Shown: one piece after another, positions 1 to 8,544 of the stretch
How positions within the stretch are numbered: the stretch's first letter is position 1
Layout of the letters: the number at the start of each line of letters is the position of its first letter
Origin: an uncultured Solobacterium sp.
GTDB taxonomy: Bacteria > Bacillota_I > Bacilli_A > Erysipelotrichales > Erysipelotrichaceae
Length of the DNA: 64,000 nt
Direction of reading: 5' to 3'
Assembly (NCBI GenBank): GCA_900552125.1
Contig: URYK01000011.1
Coordinates: 12,564 to 76,563 of the forward strand
The notes under the pieces: generated by a model
What the model was told of the DNA's origin: nothing
Seen by the model: only the letters and a program-made list of their open reading frames with translations
Databases searched by the model: none
Translations under genes and position numbers: made by a program

Positions 1-1
1 A

Positions 2-82
2 ATGGATCATAAATTAGGGGATATCGTAGATATCGAAGGAGTAGAAGAACCTTATCAGGTTAAAATTACTAATTTAAAATAA
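2..82 (+). CDS. C-terminal end of a GreA-like transcription elongation factor (partial)
   Basis: Only the last 26 codons are in the window; the gene enters from the left edge. The visible peptide includes LGDIVDIEG and ends EPYQVKITNLK, which resembles the conserved tail of GreA (a 'VGD-V-V' turn followed by a final strand). GreA would bind the RNA polymerase secondary channel and rescue backtracked complexes. The fragment is too short to be certain, and other small beta-ended proteins are possible. A clear terminator follows ten bases after the stop. Confidence 0.45.
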   Translation: MDHKLGDIVDIEGVEEPYQVKITNLK

Positions 83-91
83 GTAGAAACA

Positions 92-118
92 GAACAGAAA
101 AAAATCTGTTCTTTTTTT
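92..118 (+). terminator. Rho-independent terminator after the GreA-like gene
   Basis: GAACAGA (92-98) pairs with TCTGTTC (105-111), followed by seven T. It separates the first gene from the com operon. Confidence 0.85.
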
Positions 119-165
119 AGGAGTTTTCAAGATTTTTTTCGTATTAGATAATAGGAGGTATCTAT

Positions 166-630
166 ATGAAAAAAATCTTTTTTGTTTTTATTATACTTAT
201 TTTCTTTTATGGGCGCTATGATATGATTGATTTATCTAAATATGATAAGGAAACAAAAGAAGTTGAAGTAAAAGGAGAAGTAAAAAATCCGGGAGTTTAT
301 CAAGCAGAGCTACATGCTAGTGTAGAAAATATTATTGCGCTTGCTGGAGGGATAACAGAGAATGCTGATATTTCGACTTTAAATATGGCTCAGGATCTTC
401 CAGATCAAAGTGTTTTAGTTGTTTCAAAAATTCAGGAGGATAGTAAGGTATCTATTAACACGGCAACTCTGGAAGACTTAATAACACTTCCTGGTATTGG
501 TCCTGCTACTGCACAGCGTATTATAGAATATCGTACACAGCAGCCTTTCAATCAATTAGAAGATATTATGAAGGTAAAAGGAATAAAAGAAAAGCTATTT
601 TCTAAAATGAAAGATAGGATTTGTCTATGA
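166..630 (+). CDS. comEA: ComEA, competence DNA receptor (SLBB plus helix-hairpin-helix)
   Basis: A 154-residue protein with a hydrophobic N-terminal anchor (residues 2-15), an SLBB-type beta-grasp domain (about 30-90, 'VKGEVKNPGVY') and a C-terminal helix-hairpin-helix pair (about 97-150, 'INTATLEDLITLPGIGPATAQRI'-like). This is the usual ComEA plan. In this family the protein binds double-stranded DNA at the cell surface and passes it to the ComEC channel. A GGAGG site lies just before the ATG. The gene overlaps comEC by four bases (ATGA), which implies translational coupling. It is slightly shorter than B. subtilis ComEA (about 205 residues), with a reduced linker. Confidence 0.93.
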   Translation: MKKIFFVFIILIFFYGRYDMIDLSKYDKETKEVEVKGEVKNPGVYQAELHASVENIIALAGGITENADISTLNMAQDLPDQSVLVVSKIQEDSKVSINTATLEDLITLPGIGPATAQRIIEYRTQQPFNQLEDIMKVKGIKEKLFSKMKDRICL

Positions 631-2591
631 AGCAGAGCTGGTTATTCTGTGGATGGAGTTGTCTATTGTTATTATGGAGTAAAAATATTTCTTTATGGTT
701 TTTGTTTGTAGTAGCACTCTGTTTAATATGGTATTACATAAAACATTATCATATTTCGTGGGTTATGTTTCTAATACTTTTTATAATGATTTTGCGAATA
801 GGGATAATGTTCACTGAAACATCTATACCGCAAAGTCGTGTTATACAGGTACGAGAAATACACTCTAATTATGTAATTGGATATGTAGATGAACAAGAGG
901 TTGTTGTTTATGGACTAAAAGATGTAAATTATCAGGATATAGTGGGTGTAGAAGGAACATATCAGAAGTTTTCTTCTTTACATAATTTCTATAGTTTCTA
1001 TTTCCCTGATTATTTATCTAGAAGAAATATTCACTATCAGATAAATGCAAAAAAATATAAATTATTGGAAGAGGGAAAAGGTTTACGACATCTGATATTT
1101 CAAAAGGTGGAGAAAATATCAGATGAAAAAATCAGACAAAGTGTAAAAGCTATGTTTTATGGGATTCATGAAGATGATGTTTCGTATTTTCTAACTTCTA
1201 GCGGATTACATATATCTACTTTGGGGAAAATACTAAAGAGTTTATTGGTTATCATAGTTTCAGAAAGTACTGCTTCTATGTTTATGGTTTTATTTTTTAC
1301 CTTTTGTGGACATATTACAGTTTTTACCCCATCTTTAATTAGAGTTATCGTTTTTCAAATAATAAATGTCTATTTTCAATCTATGAAATCGCAAGATCGT
1401 CTTGGATTAAGTATGGTGATTACTTTATTGTTGTTTCCATATATGGCGTGGGAATTAGCTTTTATATTACCACTAGGATTTCGTATGATACAGTTATTTA
1501 ATGTTGCGAAAAGACATCGTCTCTTACAAAGTTTCATTATTTTAATTCCTATACAATTCTTTTATTTTCAAGCATGTAATCCTATACAGATTTTATTATT
1601 TCCTGTTTTTCGATATATTTATGCTTGTTTATATGTATTAGGTATTATAGGTTTTTTATTTTCATTTTCTTTTTTGTTTACTATCATAGATACTATGATT
1701 CCCTATATGGTAATTCTTGAGGATTTAGGTATAACGTTATACTATATACCACAATTCTTATGGCTTATGTATTGGGGAATAGAAGGAGCGAAGTTTATTA
1801 GCTTTTCAAATAAAAAAATAATATCATTATTACTGCTTTTCTTATATACACCATTTTCATCTTATATGAATCCATTTGGTGAGGTTATGATGGTAGATGT
1901 TGGACAAGGAGATTGTACGATATTATTTATGCCCTTTCATCAGGGAGCTATTATGATTGATATAATGGGAAGTAAGTATCGTAATATTCCTAAAGAAGTT
2001 GTCGTGCCTATATTACGTAAGAAAGGATATTCTTCATTAGATGCTTTAATTTTAACACATAGTGATTTTGATCATAGTGGTGGAAAGGATGAATTATTAA
2101 AAGAAATAGATGTAAAACGTATTATTGATTCTAAAGAAAAAGCTGATTCCATAGGGAATCTTCCTGTTGCTTTTCTGTTAAATGATATAAAAGGAAGTGA
2201 TGAGAATGAAAATAGTATTTTGACTTATTTTGTTCTTCATGATCTACATTTTTTATTTATGGGAGATGCTGGAATAGAAATAGAACAGGTTCTTACACAG
2301 CGATATGATACACTGCCTGTAGATATATTGAAAGTAGGTCATCATGGAAGTGATACCGCAAGCAGTCTTTCCTTTCTACATGCGTTTCGTCCGGATCTTG
2401 CATTAATCTCAGCCGGTCGTAATAATCGCTATCATCACCCAAGTAAAGTGGTTTTACAGCGATTAGCACAGGAACAAGTAAAATATTTAGTAACAGCAGA
2501 AGATGGAGCTGTACTTATTCGTATCTGTCCATGGTTTTCATATTACATAACGGCAGAACATACTGCTGGAATGTTATCTTTTCACTTTTAA
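627..2591 (+). CDS. comEC: ComEC/Rec2, competence DNA-uptake channel
   Basis: A polytopic membrane protein of about 654 residues. The N-terminal half carries the competence domain, including an SGLHIS motif near residue 190. The C-terminal domain is metallo-beta-lactamase-like: MVDVGQGDC near residue 421, THSDFDHSGG near 477 and GHHGSD near 571, the metal-ligand motifs kept in ComEC proteins. It forms the inner-membrane channel for single-stranded DNA, and the C-terminal domain may degrade the other strand. I chose ATG 627, which overlaps the comEA stop and follows AGGA at 616, over the upstream TTG at 621. It is shorter than B. subtilis ComEC (776 residues). Confidence 0.93.
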   Translation: MKQSWLFCGWSCLLLLWSKNISLWFLFVVALCLIWYYIKHYHISWVMFLILFIMILRIGIMFTETSIPQSRVIQVREIHSNYVIGYVDEQEVVVYGLKDVNYQDIVGVEGTYQKFSSLHNFYSFYFPDYLSRRNIHYQINAKKYKLLEEGKGLRHLIFQKVEKISDEKIRQSVKAMFYGIHEDDVSYFLTSSGLHISTLGKILKSLLVIIVSESTASMFMVLFFTFCGHITVFTPSLIRVIVFQIINVYFQSMKSQDRLGLSMVITLLLFPYMAWELAFILPLGFRMIQLFNVAKRHRLLQSFIILIPIQFFYFQACNPIQILLFPVFRYIYACLYVLGIIGFLFSFSFLFTIIDTMIPYMVILEDLGITLYYIPQFLWLMYWGIEGAKFISFSNKKIISLLLLFLYTPFSSYMNPFGEVMMVDVGQGDCTILFMPFHQGAIMIDIMGSKYRNIPKEVVVPILRKKGYSSLDALILTHSDFDHSGGKDELLKEIDVKRIIDSKEKADSIGNLPVAFLLNDIKGSDENENSILTYFVLHDLHFLFMGDAGIEIEQVLTQRYDTLPVDILKVGHHGSDTASSLSFLHAFRPDLALISAGRNNRYHHPSKVVLQRLAQEQVKYLVTAEDGAVLIRICPWFSYYITAEHTAGMLSFHF

Positions 2592-2639
2592 TAGTGGTAT
2601 TCTTTTTCTGTTTCGTTTATAATAAATTAGGTGATTAAA

Positions 2640-3599
2640 ATGAACTATGTTTTGTATGGAGAAGAACAATATTTATTATCACAATCACTGGATCGTATCG
2701 TGAAAACGCACGTAAGTGATAAAAATGATTTGAATTGTATTGTATATGATGCCAATACAACGGATTTAGAAGTTATTTTAGAAGATGCGATGACAATTCC
2801 TTTTTTTTCTGATTGTAAGGTTATTGAAGTTTATCATGCGAATTTTCTTTCTTCTTCTAATGATAAATCAATAGATACTTCTGCATTGGAACATTATCTT
2901 GATCACCCTATGGAGACTACGGTTTTAATCCTGATTGGTGATTTTGAAAAATTAGATGCCAGAAAGAAAATTGTAAAGAAAGTGCAGAAAACATGTAAGG
3001 TTCTGCAATATCGCAAACTTGATGAACAGGGAAAGGTTCAGTATGTAAATGACCAGATTAAGAAAAGAGGTCTTCATGTTGATCAGGATGCGATAGCTAT
3101 GCTATTGAAAAGACTTCCGTTGGATATTAGTACTATACAGAAAGAATTTGATAAATTAGAGCTGTATGGCGGCAATATAACGAGTGAACTCGTATCAAAG
3201 CTGGTAAGTAGACCATTGGAAGAAGATGTTTTTCAATTAGTTGATGCAGTTGTGAAAAAGAATTTAAAACTAGCCTTTCATATCTGGCAGGATTTATGTA
3301 TCTTAAACAAAGATGCCATATATTTAATCGCATTATTAGCTTCACAGTTTCGTTTTCTATATGAAGTAAAGGTACTGTCACAGAAGGGTATGTTAAAAGC
3401 TGAAATAGCAGATTATTTAAAGGCTCATCCTTATCGAGTGCAACTGGCACTATCTTCGATACACAACTTAAGCATACAGTATTTGATACATATTTTAGAA
3501 AAACTGGCAACTTTAGATCAGAATTTAAAAGCAGGTCGTATAGATAAAAAATTAGGATTTGAGATGTTTTTACTTGAATTACAAGGAGAGTTGAAATGA
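2640..3599 (+). CDS. holA: DNA polymerase III delta subunit (HolA)
   Basis: A 319-residue protein with the HolA order: an AAA+-like N-terminal domain beginning 'YVLYGEEQYLL' and the C-terminal collar region ending 'DKKLGFEMFLLELQ'. Delta opens the sliding clamp within the clamp loader. Following comEC is the classical position of holA (yqeN) in Bacillota. I prefer ATG 2640 because AGGTGA (2629-2634) sits just upstream; the GTG at 2631 lies inside that ribosome site. The end overlaps the next gene by four bases. Confidence 0.92.
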   Translation: MNYVLYGEEQYLLSQSLDRIVKTHVSDKNDLNCIVYDANTTDLEVILEDAMTIPFFSDCKVIEVYHANFLSSSNDKSIDTSALEHYLDHPMETTVLILIGDFEKLDARKKIVKKVQKTCKVLQYRKLDEQGKVQYVNDQIKKRGLHVDQDAIAMLLKRLPLDISTIQKEFDKLELYGGNITSELVSKLVSRPLEEDVFQLVDAVVKKNLKLAFHIWQDLCILNKDAIYLIALLASQFRFLYEVKVLSQKGMLKAEIADYLKAHPYRVQLALSSIHNLSIQYLIHILEKLATLDQNLKAGRIDKKLGFEMFLLELQGELK

Positions 3600-4798
3600 A
3601 GTCGTTGAAAGAATTATATCGAATTGGTCCAGGACCATCTTCCTCACATACACTAGGACCACAGCGTGCAGCAAGTTTATTTAAGGAGCGTTATCCAGAT
3701 GCTCATCATTATGAAGCAGAGCTATATGGATCTCTTGCGTTAACAGGAAAAGGACATTTAACAGACTATATTATTATCAAAACAATGAAACCAAAAGAAT
3801 GTGTCGTATTCTTTAAAGAACGTAAAGATTTAAAGCATCCGAATACTATGATGTTATCCGCTTTTAGCGAAGATAATAAAAAAATAGGAGAATGGACTGT
3901 ATATTCAGTTGGTGGAGGAGCAATCCAGATCGAAGGAGAAAAAAGCAAAGAAGGGGCAGATGTATATCCTCATCGCTTTATGAAAGATATTGAAGCATAT
4001 TGTGAAAAACATGAGATGGAACTTTGGGAATATGTTAATTATTTTGACCCTTTGGATGATTACATAGATGATATTATGAAGCAGATGCTTTCAACAGTTG
4101 ATGAAGGTCTAAAAAAAGAAGGATTACTGCCTGGAGACTTAAAGATGAAGCGTATTGCGAAAGAGTTATGGGAAAAGGCAGAAAAAGCTAAAAGTGCGGC
4201 AGAAAAGGAAAAACTACTGCTTTGTGCCTATGCGTATAGTGCAAGTGAAGAAAATGCTTCAGGAAGCACAACTGTTACTGCTCCTACTTTAGGAAGCAGC
4301 GGAATCATGCCATCTTTAGTATATTATTACTATAAGGTTTTAGGTTACTCAAAAGAATGTATTCGCAATGGCTTAAAGGTTGCAGGATTGTTTGGGAATC
4401 TTATTAAAGAAAATGCGACAATATCTGGTGCACAGGGAGGATGTCAGGCAGAAATTGGAGCTGCTGTTGCGATGGGAGCTGCCATGGTTGCTTATTTTAG
4501 AGGACTTTCCATTAGACAAATTGAATATGCGGCTGAAATTGGTATTGAACATCATTTAGGACTAACTTGTGATCCTGTTGGAGGATATGTAATGATTCCT
4601 TGTATTGAAAGAAATGCAGTTGGTGTTTTGCGAGCTATGGATGCTGCAATCCTTGCGGAGGGAATTAGTGAACTAAGGGAACATAAAGTTAGCTTTGATA
4701 TGGTAGTTAATACTATGAACTATACTGGAAGAAAAATACCAATCGAGTTAAGAGAAACATCTCTAGGAGGATTAGCGAGAGTTGTCCCTTTAAAATAA
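3596..4798 (+). CDS. sdaA: L-serine dehydratase, iron-sulfur dependent, single chain
   Basis: A 400-residue protein that joins the beta and alpha parts of Fe-S L-serine ammonia-lyase in one chain, converting L-serine to pyruvate and ammonia. The N-terminus has the signature GPGPSSSHTLGPQRAA. The C-terminal part has conserved cysteines in GAQGGCQAEIGAA, LTCDPVGGYV and IPCIERNA, expected to hold the 4Fe-4S cluster. Many Bacillota split this enzyme into sdaAB and sdaAA; here it is one gene. It is coupled to holA by an ATGA overlap, although the two functions are unrelated. Confidence 0.93.
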   Translation: MKSLKELYRIGPGPSSSHTLGPQRAASLFKERYPDAHHYEAELYGSLALTGKGHLTDYIIIKTMKPKECVVFFKERKDLKHPNTMMLSAFSEDNKKIGEWTVYSVGGGAIQIEGEKSKEGADVYPHRFMKDIEAYCEKHEMELWEYVNYFDPLDDYIDDIMKQMLSTVDEGLKKEGLLPGDLKMKRIAKELWEKAEKAKSAAEKEKLLLCAYAYSASEENASGSTTVTAPTLGSSGIMPSLVYYYYKVLGYSKECIRNGLKVAGLFGNLIKENATISGAQGGCQAEIGAAVAMGAAMVAYFRGLSIRQIEYAAEIGIEHHLGLTCDPVGGYVMIPCIERNAVGVLRAMDAAILAEGISELREHKVSFDMVVNTMNYTGRKIPIELRETSLGGLARVVPLK

Positions 4799-4817
4799 CG
4801 AGAAAGAAGGAATTACA

Positions 4818-5330
4818 ATGAAAGAATTAATTTTATACTCTTCTATTACTGGAAACACAAAAAAATTAGCTGATGCTATACATGAAGAACTTCCTCATGT
4901 AGCATTTATGAAGACACAGGATTTTATAGAAGATAGGATACATGATTATGATATTTTTTATATCGGTTATTGGGTAGATAAAGGCAACGTGGATCCTGTG
5001 ACACAAAAAGTTCTGCAAATGATGAAAGATAAGAAAATTGTATTTTTCGGAACACTAGGTGCTGGTGAAAATACAGGTTACTATTCAATGGTTAAACAGC
5101 GAGTAGAAAGTAATGCGATGGATAATCAGATCATTGGACATTTTCTTTGTCAGGGAGCTGTTAATGATGCAGTTATTCAACGTTATCAGAAGATGATTAT
5201 TGATCATCCGGATGATGAACATATGAAGCAGCAGCTAGAAAACTATGAAAAAGGGAAATCACACCCAGATGAACAGGATTTGATAAATGTCAAAGAATTC
5301 ATCAAAAATTTATCCATTGATTCCATATAA
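4818..5330 (+). CDS. Flavodoxin-like protein, BilS-type
   Basis: A 170-residue protein opening with a flavodoxin FMN-phosphate loop, 'YSSITGNTKKLA'. It continues with 'YIGYWVDKGNVDP' and 'FFGTLGAGENTGYY', and ends with a helical segment containing 'SHPDEQDL'. This pattern resembles the short flavodoxin family that includes BilS, the accessory protein of bilirubin reductase in gut bacteria, but no bilR-like gene is in the window. It most likely carries electrons through FMN; its partner is unknown. It follows the serine dehydratase after 19 bases with a clear AAGGAATT ribosome site. Confidence 0.75.
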   Translation: MKELILYSSITGNTKKLADAIHEELPHVAFMKTQDFIEDRIHDYDIFYIGYWVDKGNVDPVTQKVLQMMKDKKIVFFGTLGAGENTGYYSMVKQRVESNAMDNQIIGHFLCQGAVNDAVIQRYQKMIIDHPDDEHMKQQLENYEKGKSHPDEQDLINVKEFIKNLSIDSI

Positions 5331-5586
5331 TAAAGGGTATTATGTATATGTGCTTCGCTGTGAAGATGAAAGCTATTATACAGGTTGGACAGTAGATCTA
5401 CGCCATCGTTTTTATATGCATGCTATTGGCAAAGGAGCGCGTTATACTAAAAGTCATCGCCCTTTAGAGCTGTATTATTTTGAAACTTTCAATGATAAAC
5501 AATCAGCAATGCGTCGAGAATATGAAATCAAGCAATTAAAGAGACAGGATAAAATTAAGCTAATCAAAGCCTATACAAATAAATGA
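5287..5586 (+). CDS. GIY-YIG nuclease superfamily protein (YazA/UPF0213 type)
   Basis: A small 99-residue protein made of a single GIY-YIG fold: 'YYVYVLRCEDESYYTGWT' gives the two strands, followed by R in 'DLRHRF' and a late glutamate in 'RREYEIK'. Stand-alone proteins of this type are widespread and their role is not settled; the family may act in DNA processing. The ATG at 5287 overlaps the preceding gene by 44 bases. A TTG at 5317 is an alternative start that leaves the whole domain intact. A terminator follows directly. Confidence 0.85.
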   Translation: MSKNSSKIYPLIPYNKGYYVYVLRCEDESYYTGWTVDLRHRFYMHAIGKGARYTKSHRPLELYYFETFNDKQSAMRREYEIKQLKRQDKIKLIKAYTNK

Positions 5587-5599
5587 GAAATTATGAGAT

Positions 5600-5642
5600 C
5601 CTCTTATCTAGATTATTTAGATGAGAGGGTTTATTATTTTTG
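5600..5642 (+). terminator. Rho-independent terminator closing the comEA to GIY-YIG cluster
   Basis: CCTCTTATCTA (5600-5610) pairs with TAGATGAGAGG (5618-5628) with one G-U pair. A T-rich tract interrupted by two A follows. Confidence 0.75.
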
Positions 5643-5690
5643 AATAGTTTATTTAATTAGGTGATTTTTTGTTATAATTTCTAAAAGAGA

Positions 5691-5721
5691 TTGACCTTTA
5701 CCTAAGGTGAACCTTTATACT
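5691..5721 (+). promoter_or_regulatory. MerR-type promoter with 19-bp spacer and operator dyad
   Basis: The -35 box TTGACC (5691-5696) and -10 box TATACT (5716-5721) are 19 bases apart, two more than normal. Between them lies ACCT-A-AGGT (5701-5709), extended as TTTACCT/AGGTGAA. An over-long spacer with an internal dyad is the hallmark of promoters that MerR activators twist into an active shape. It lies just upstream of a MerR-family gene, so autoregulation is likely. Confidence 0.85.
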
Positions 5722-5740
5722 AATGAAGAAGGTGATTTTA

Positions 5741-6769
5741 ATGAAAACATATAGTATCAAAGAAGCTGCAGGAATATTAGGTATTAGTGAAAATGCATTA
5801 CGTTTTTATGAAAAGAAGGGATTGTTACAGCCAAAACGCTTAGAGAATGGATATCGTCAGTATGATGTTTTAGAATTATCAAAGGCACAGATGATTGTAT
5901 TATATAGAAAGTTTAATTTTCCAATTGATGCAATTGCCTCAATGATGAATAAAGACGATAATACGTTAGATATTTTTGTAAAACAATATGAATATATCAG
6001 TAAAAAAATACGTTTATGTAATCAGATACAGGATTGTTTATTACAATGTATAAATTCTTTATTGATTGAAGAACAAACAGATTGTATTTCCTATATGCGT
6101 GATGTAATGTTAGAAAGCCAAGAATGGATAGATGAATGGAACTTTAATGAATGGGCTGAAACATATGACGAAAGTATTCAAATACATTCAAAAGGTCTGC
6201 CTTTTTATGTACATTATGATGAAGTATTAAATGCCTGTGTGAAAGAACTACCTTCGAATGGAAAAATTGCAGAGATAGGAATAGGAACAGGGAATTTGAC
6301 AAAACGTATCATAGATTGTTATCCAAATGCTGAGGTTATTGGCGTAGAACCCTTATTATCGATGTGTCGTATGTGTAAGAAAAAATTGCCGAATGTGCCA
6401 TTACGTTTAGGACATTTTCTAGAGCTTCCGTTTTCTAATCATGAAATAGATGCAATCATTAGTACTTATGCATTTCACCATTGTCATGAGAGAGATCAAG
6501 CTCAAGTAATTGAGGAAATAAGCAGGGTGCTAAAAGAAGATGGATTATGTATTTTAGGAGATGTAATGTTTAAAAATCAGAGTGCTAAAGATACCTATGA
6601 GAAACAATGCACTCCTTTACAGCAAAAAGAATTACATGACGAACATTTCGCACTTTTAGATAGTTTAGAGAATCACTTTCAGCAAAAAGGTTTTCACTGT
6701 ACCATGAAACAGGTGGATGAAATTATGTGGATAATAGTCGCAAAGAAGGTAAAGAAAAATGGAACTTAA
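5741..6769 (+). CDS. MerR-family regulator fused to a SAM-dependent methyltransferase
   Basis: A 342-residue fusion. Residues 1-70 are a MerR winged helix ('YSIKEAAGILGISENALRFYEKKGLL', 'NGYRQYD'), followed by a helical linker. Residues about 140-335 are a class I methyltransferase with motif I 'IAEIGIGTGNLT', an acidic residue after 'VIGVEP' and 'IISTYAFHH'. The methyltransferase domain takes the place of the usual effector-binding domain, so it may sense or modify the inducer. ATG 5741 is chosen because AAGGTG precedes it and the promoter -10 ends at 5721; the ATG at 5723 would lie at or before the transcription start. It overlaps the next gene by 11 bases. Confidence 0.88.
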   Translation: MKTYSIKEAAGILGISENALRFYEKKGLLQPKRLENGYRQYDVLELSKAQMIVLYRKFNFPIDAIASMMNKDDNTLDIFVKQYEYISKKIRLCNQIQDCLLQCINSLLIEEQTDCISYMRDVMLESQEWIDEWNFNEWAETYDESIQIHSKGLPFYVHYDEVLNACVKELPSNGKIAEIGIGTGNLTKRIIDCYPNAEVIGVEPLLSMCRMCKKKLPNVPLRLGHFLELPFSNHEIDAIISTYAFHHCHERDQAQVIEEISRVLKEDGLCILGDVMFKNQSAKDTYEKQCTPLQQKELHDEHFALLDSLENHFQQKGFHCTMKQVDEIMWIIVAKKVKKNGT

Positions 6770-7310
6770 ATATGATAAAGTAACGATTCGAAATATACAG
6801 GAAGAGGATTTATCCATATTATGGAAGGTTTCTTATCATGATGATCTAGAATGGATGAATTGGAATGGTCCTTACTTTCATGATCCAATTTATACATGGG
6901 AAGAATTTGAAGAGATGGCAAAAGAATACTATGTAGAACATCCACTAAAGGCTGTCTTATTGTATGATGGAGAAATTGTAGGTATGATTACAGCAGGATT
7001 TGAAGATGGGAATTTAAAGCACTGGCTTGAATTTGGTATCTGTATATATCGGAGTACAACATGGGGAAAAGGAATAGGACGAATTGCATGCGAATTATGG
7101 ATTTCTTATTTATTTGATTTATATCCATATATCAAAAGAATAGGATGTACGACATGGTCGGGTAATATACGTATGATGAAATTAGCAGAAAGGCTATCAC
7201 TAAAGCTGGAGGGTCGAATCCGAAAAGTAAGATATTATCAGAATCAATATTGGGATTCTATGAAATATGGAGTTTTAAAAGATGAATGGATGCAGAAAGA
7301 AAGTTGTTAG
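6759..7310 (+). CDS. GNAT-family N-acetyltransferase
   Basis: A 183-residue acetyltransferase of the RimJ/RimL-like GNAT type. It begins with 'VTIRNIQEEDLSILWKV' and has the acetyl-CoA binding region around 'TTWGKGIGRIACELW', with later conserved strands 'RIGCTTWSGNIRMMKLAERL' and 'LEGRIRKVRYY'. The substrate cannot be told from sequence; it could be a protein N-terminus or a small molecule such as an antibiotic. It overlaps the MerR-methyltransferase gene, so it is probably controlled by the same inducible promoter. Confidence 0.85.
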   Translation: MELKYDKVTIRNIQEEDLSILWKVSYHDDLEWMNWNGPYFHDPIYTWEEFEEMAKEYYVEHPLKAVLLYDGEIVGMITAGFEDGNLKHWLEFGICIYRSTTWGKGIGRIACELWISYLFDLYPYIKRIGCTTWSGNIRMMKLAERLSLKLEGRIRKVRYYQNQYWDSMKYGVLKDEWMQKESC

Positions 7311-7339
7311 ATATAAAATAGTGTATTAAGAGGTTGAAT

Positions 7340-7623
7340 ATGGAGCAAACAGTGAATGCTACGATATCAAATATGTGCATGGTCTATGACGGTAATTACG
7401 TCTTGGTTCAAGATATATTGTGTTATTATATAAAACAGATAAATTTGAAGGAACTTTAACTCCATCAGATGAAGGAAATGTATTTTGGGTGGATTTGTCT
7501 GAAATGAAACAAATGCATATGGCAGAAGGCATGGAAACTATGTTGGAAATTTTTTTAGAAGATCATGTAAGTGAATATATTTTATATAAAGAAAACAAGG
7601 AATGGAAAGAAGTTTTAAAGTAA
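7340..7623 (+). pseudogene. NUDIX hydrolase remnant lacking the Nudix box
   Basis: Two pieces of a MutT/NUDIX protein are joined in different frames. From ATG 7340 the frame reads 'MEQTVNATISNMCMVYDGNYVLVQD', a typical NUDIX N-terminus. From about 7412 another frame reads 'VLLYKTDKFEGTL' and then 'SDEGNVFWVDLSEM', a typical NUDIX C-terminus. The middle, which should hold the catalytic Nudix box, is missing and the frame shifts at the junction. A deletion of roughly 50 codons explains this. It is expected to be inactive as a hydrolase; translation of a short C-terminal peptide cannot be excluded. Confidence 0.8.
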
Positions 7624-7641
7624 TTAGATAAATAGGTACAA

Positions 7642-7673
7642 AAAAAGTAACGGCAAAAGAGTCGTTACTTTTT
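7642..7673. terminator. Bidirectional terminator between convergent genes
   Basis: AAAAAGTAACG (7642-7652) and CGTTACTTTTT (7663-7673) form an 11-bp stem with T runs on both strands. It lies between the NUDIX remnant (+) and the hemolysin III gene (-) and overlaps the latter's stop codon. Confidence 0.85.
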
Positions 7674-8325
7674 ACATTACAAATACAATAGCGATAATAT
7701 GTAGTATGCTCGCAATATTGATACAGAAATGCCAAATTGAATGGAAATATTTGTGATCTGGCTTCCCATAAAAGAATGCGCCAATCGTATACATTAATCC
7801 TCCTGCAATAATTAAAGCAAGAAAAGGAATAGATGCTTTAGATAATAAAGTCGGAAGGAAAAATATAGCGGTCCAGCCCATGATCATATAGATTGTCATG
7901 GATAGTTTCGGATAACTTTTACTGCTAATGGCTTTTAATAAGACGCCGCCAAGAACAGCACTCCATTCTATTGCAAGAATGAGATATCCTTGCCATCCTC
8001 CAATAAGGGTAAGAGCTACTGGAGTGTAGCTTCCAGCAATCGCAAAGTAAATACAGATGTGGTCAAGTTTTCTAAAAACATATTTATGTGTGCTTCCAAA
8101 TGGCATACAATGATATAGTGTAGAGACTAAAAACATTAAGAATAAACATAGGATAAAGATGGAAATACCTGTCGCAAGAATAGCACCACCTTTTAAATAT
8201 GAGTATATTGCAGCTATTGGAAGAAATATAATACATAAAAAAGCCATAACACCATGTGTTATACAGTTGGTTACTTCTTCACCAAATCCTAATCGAAACA
8301 TATCTCTCATAGTTTTTTCTTTCAA
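7672..8325 (-). CDS. Hemolysin III family (PAQR/TrhA) membrane protein
   Basis: A 217-residue protein with about seven membrane segments. It has the family motifs 'GEEVTNCITHGVMAF' near the start, 'STLYHCMPFG', 'RKLDHICIYFAIAGSYTP' and a late 'HSIWHF' plus H in the last helix; these histidines and the aspartate are the conserved metal-site residues of the PAQR fold. Bacterial members affect membrane fluidity homeostasis (TrhA), and haemolysis is historical. The start is most likely TTG at 8325, because GGAGGTG ends eight bases before it. The GTG at 8334 lies inside the ribosome site and ATG 8310 is too far away. Confidence 0.88.
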   Translation of the reverse strand: MKEKTMRDMFRLGFGEEVTNCITHGVMAFLCIIFLPIAAIYSYLKGGAILATGISIFILCLFLMFLVSTLYHCMPFGSTHKYVFRKLDHICIYFAIAGSYTPVALTLIGGWQGYLILAIEWSAVLGGVLLKAISSKSYPKLSMTIYMIMGWTAIFFLPTLLSKASIPFLALIIAGGLMYTIGAFFYGKPDHKYFHSIWHFCINIASILHIIAIVFVM

Positions 8326-8544
8326 AAGAACCACCTCCGTTTTCTATGACAGTATAATACAAACAAAAGTGGATTGCAATGTTTTTTGCCCGATTCCTTC
8401 ATTTTGTGAAGAAAACTTAATAATTTAGTATTGAATACTTAATAATAATATATCGTAATTCTATATCAATATATGTAAATTTTATTTAAAATGATAAAAA
8501 AGATGGAATAGTTGCGAAGTTTTAATGCTTTAAAGTTAAAGATA

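Noticed and set aside
3133-3510. Minus-strand open frame inside holA
   Set aside because: No ribosome site or recognisable domain; it is the shadow of a well-supported gene.
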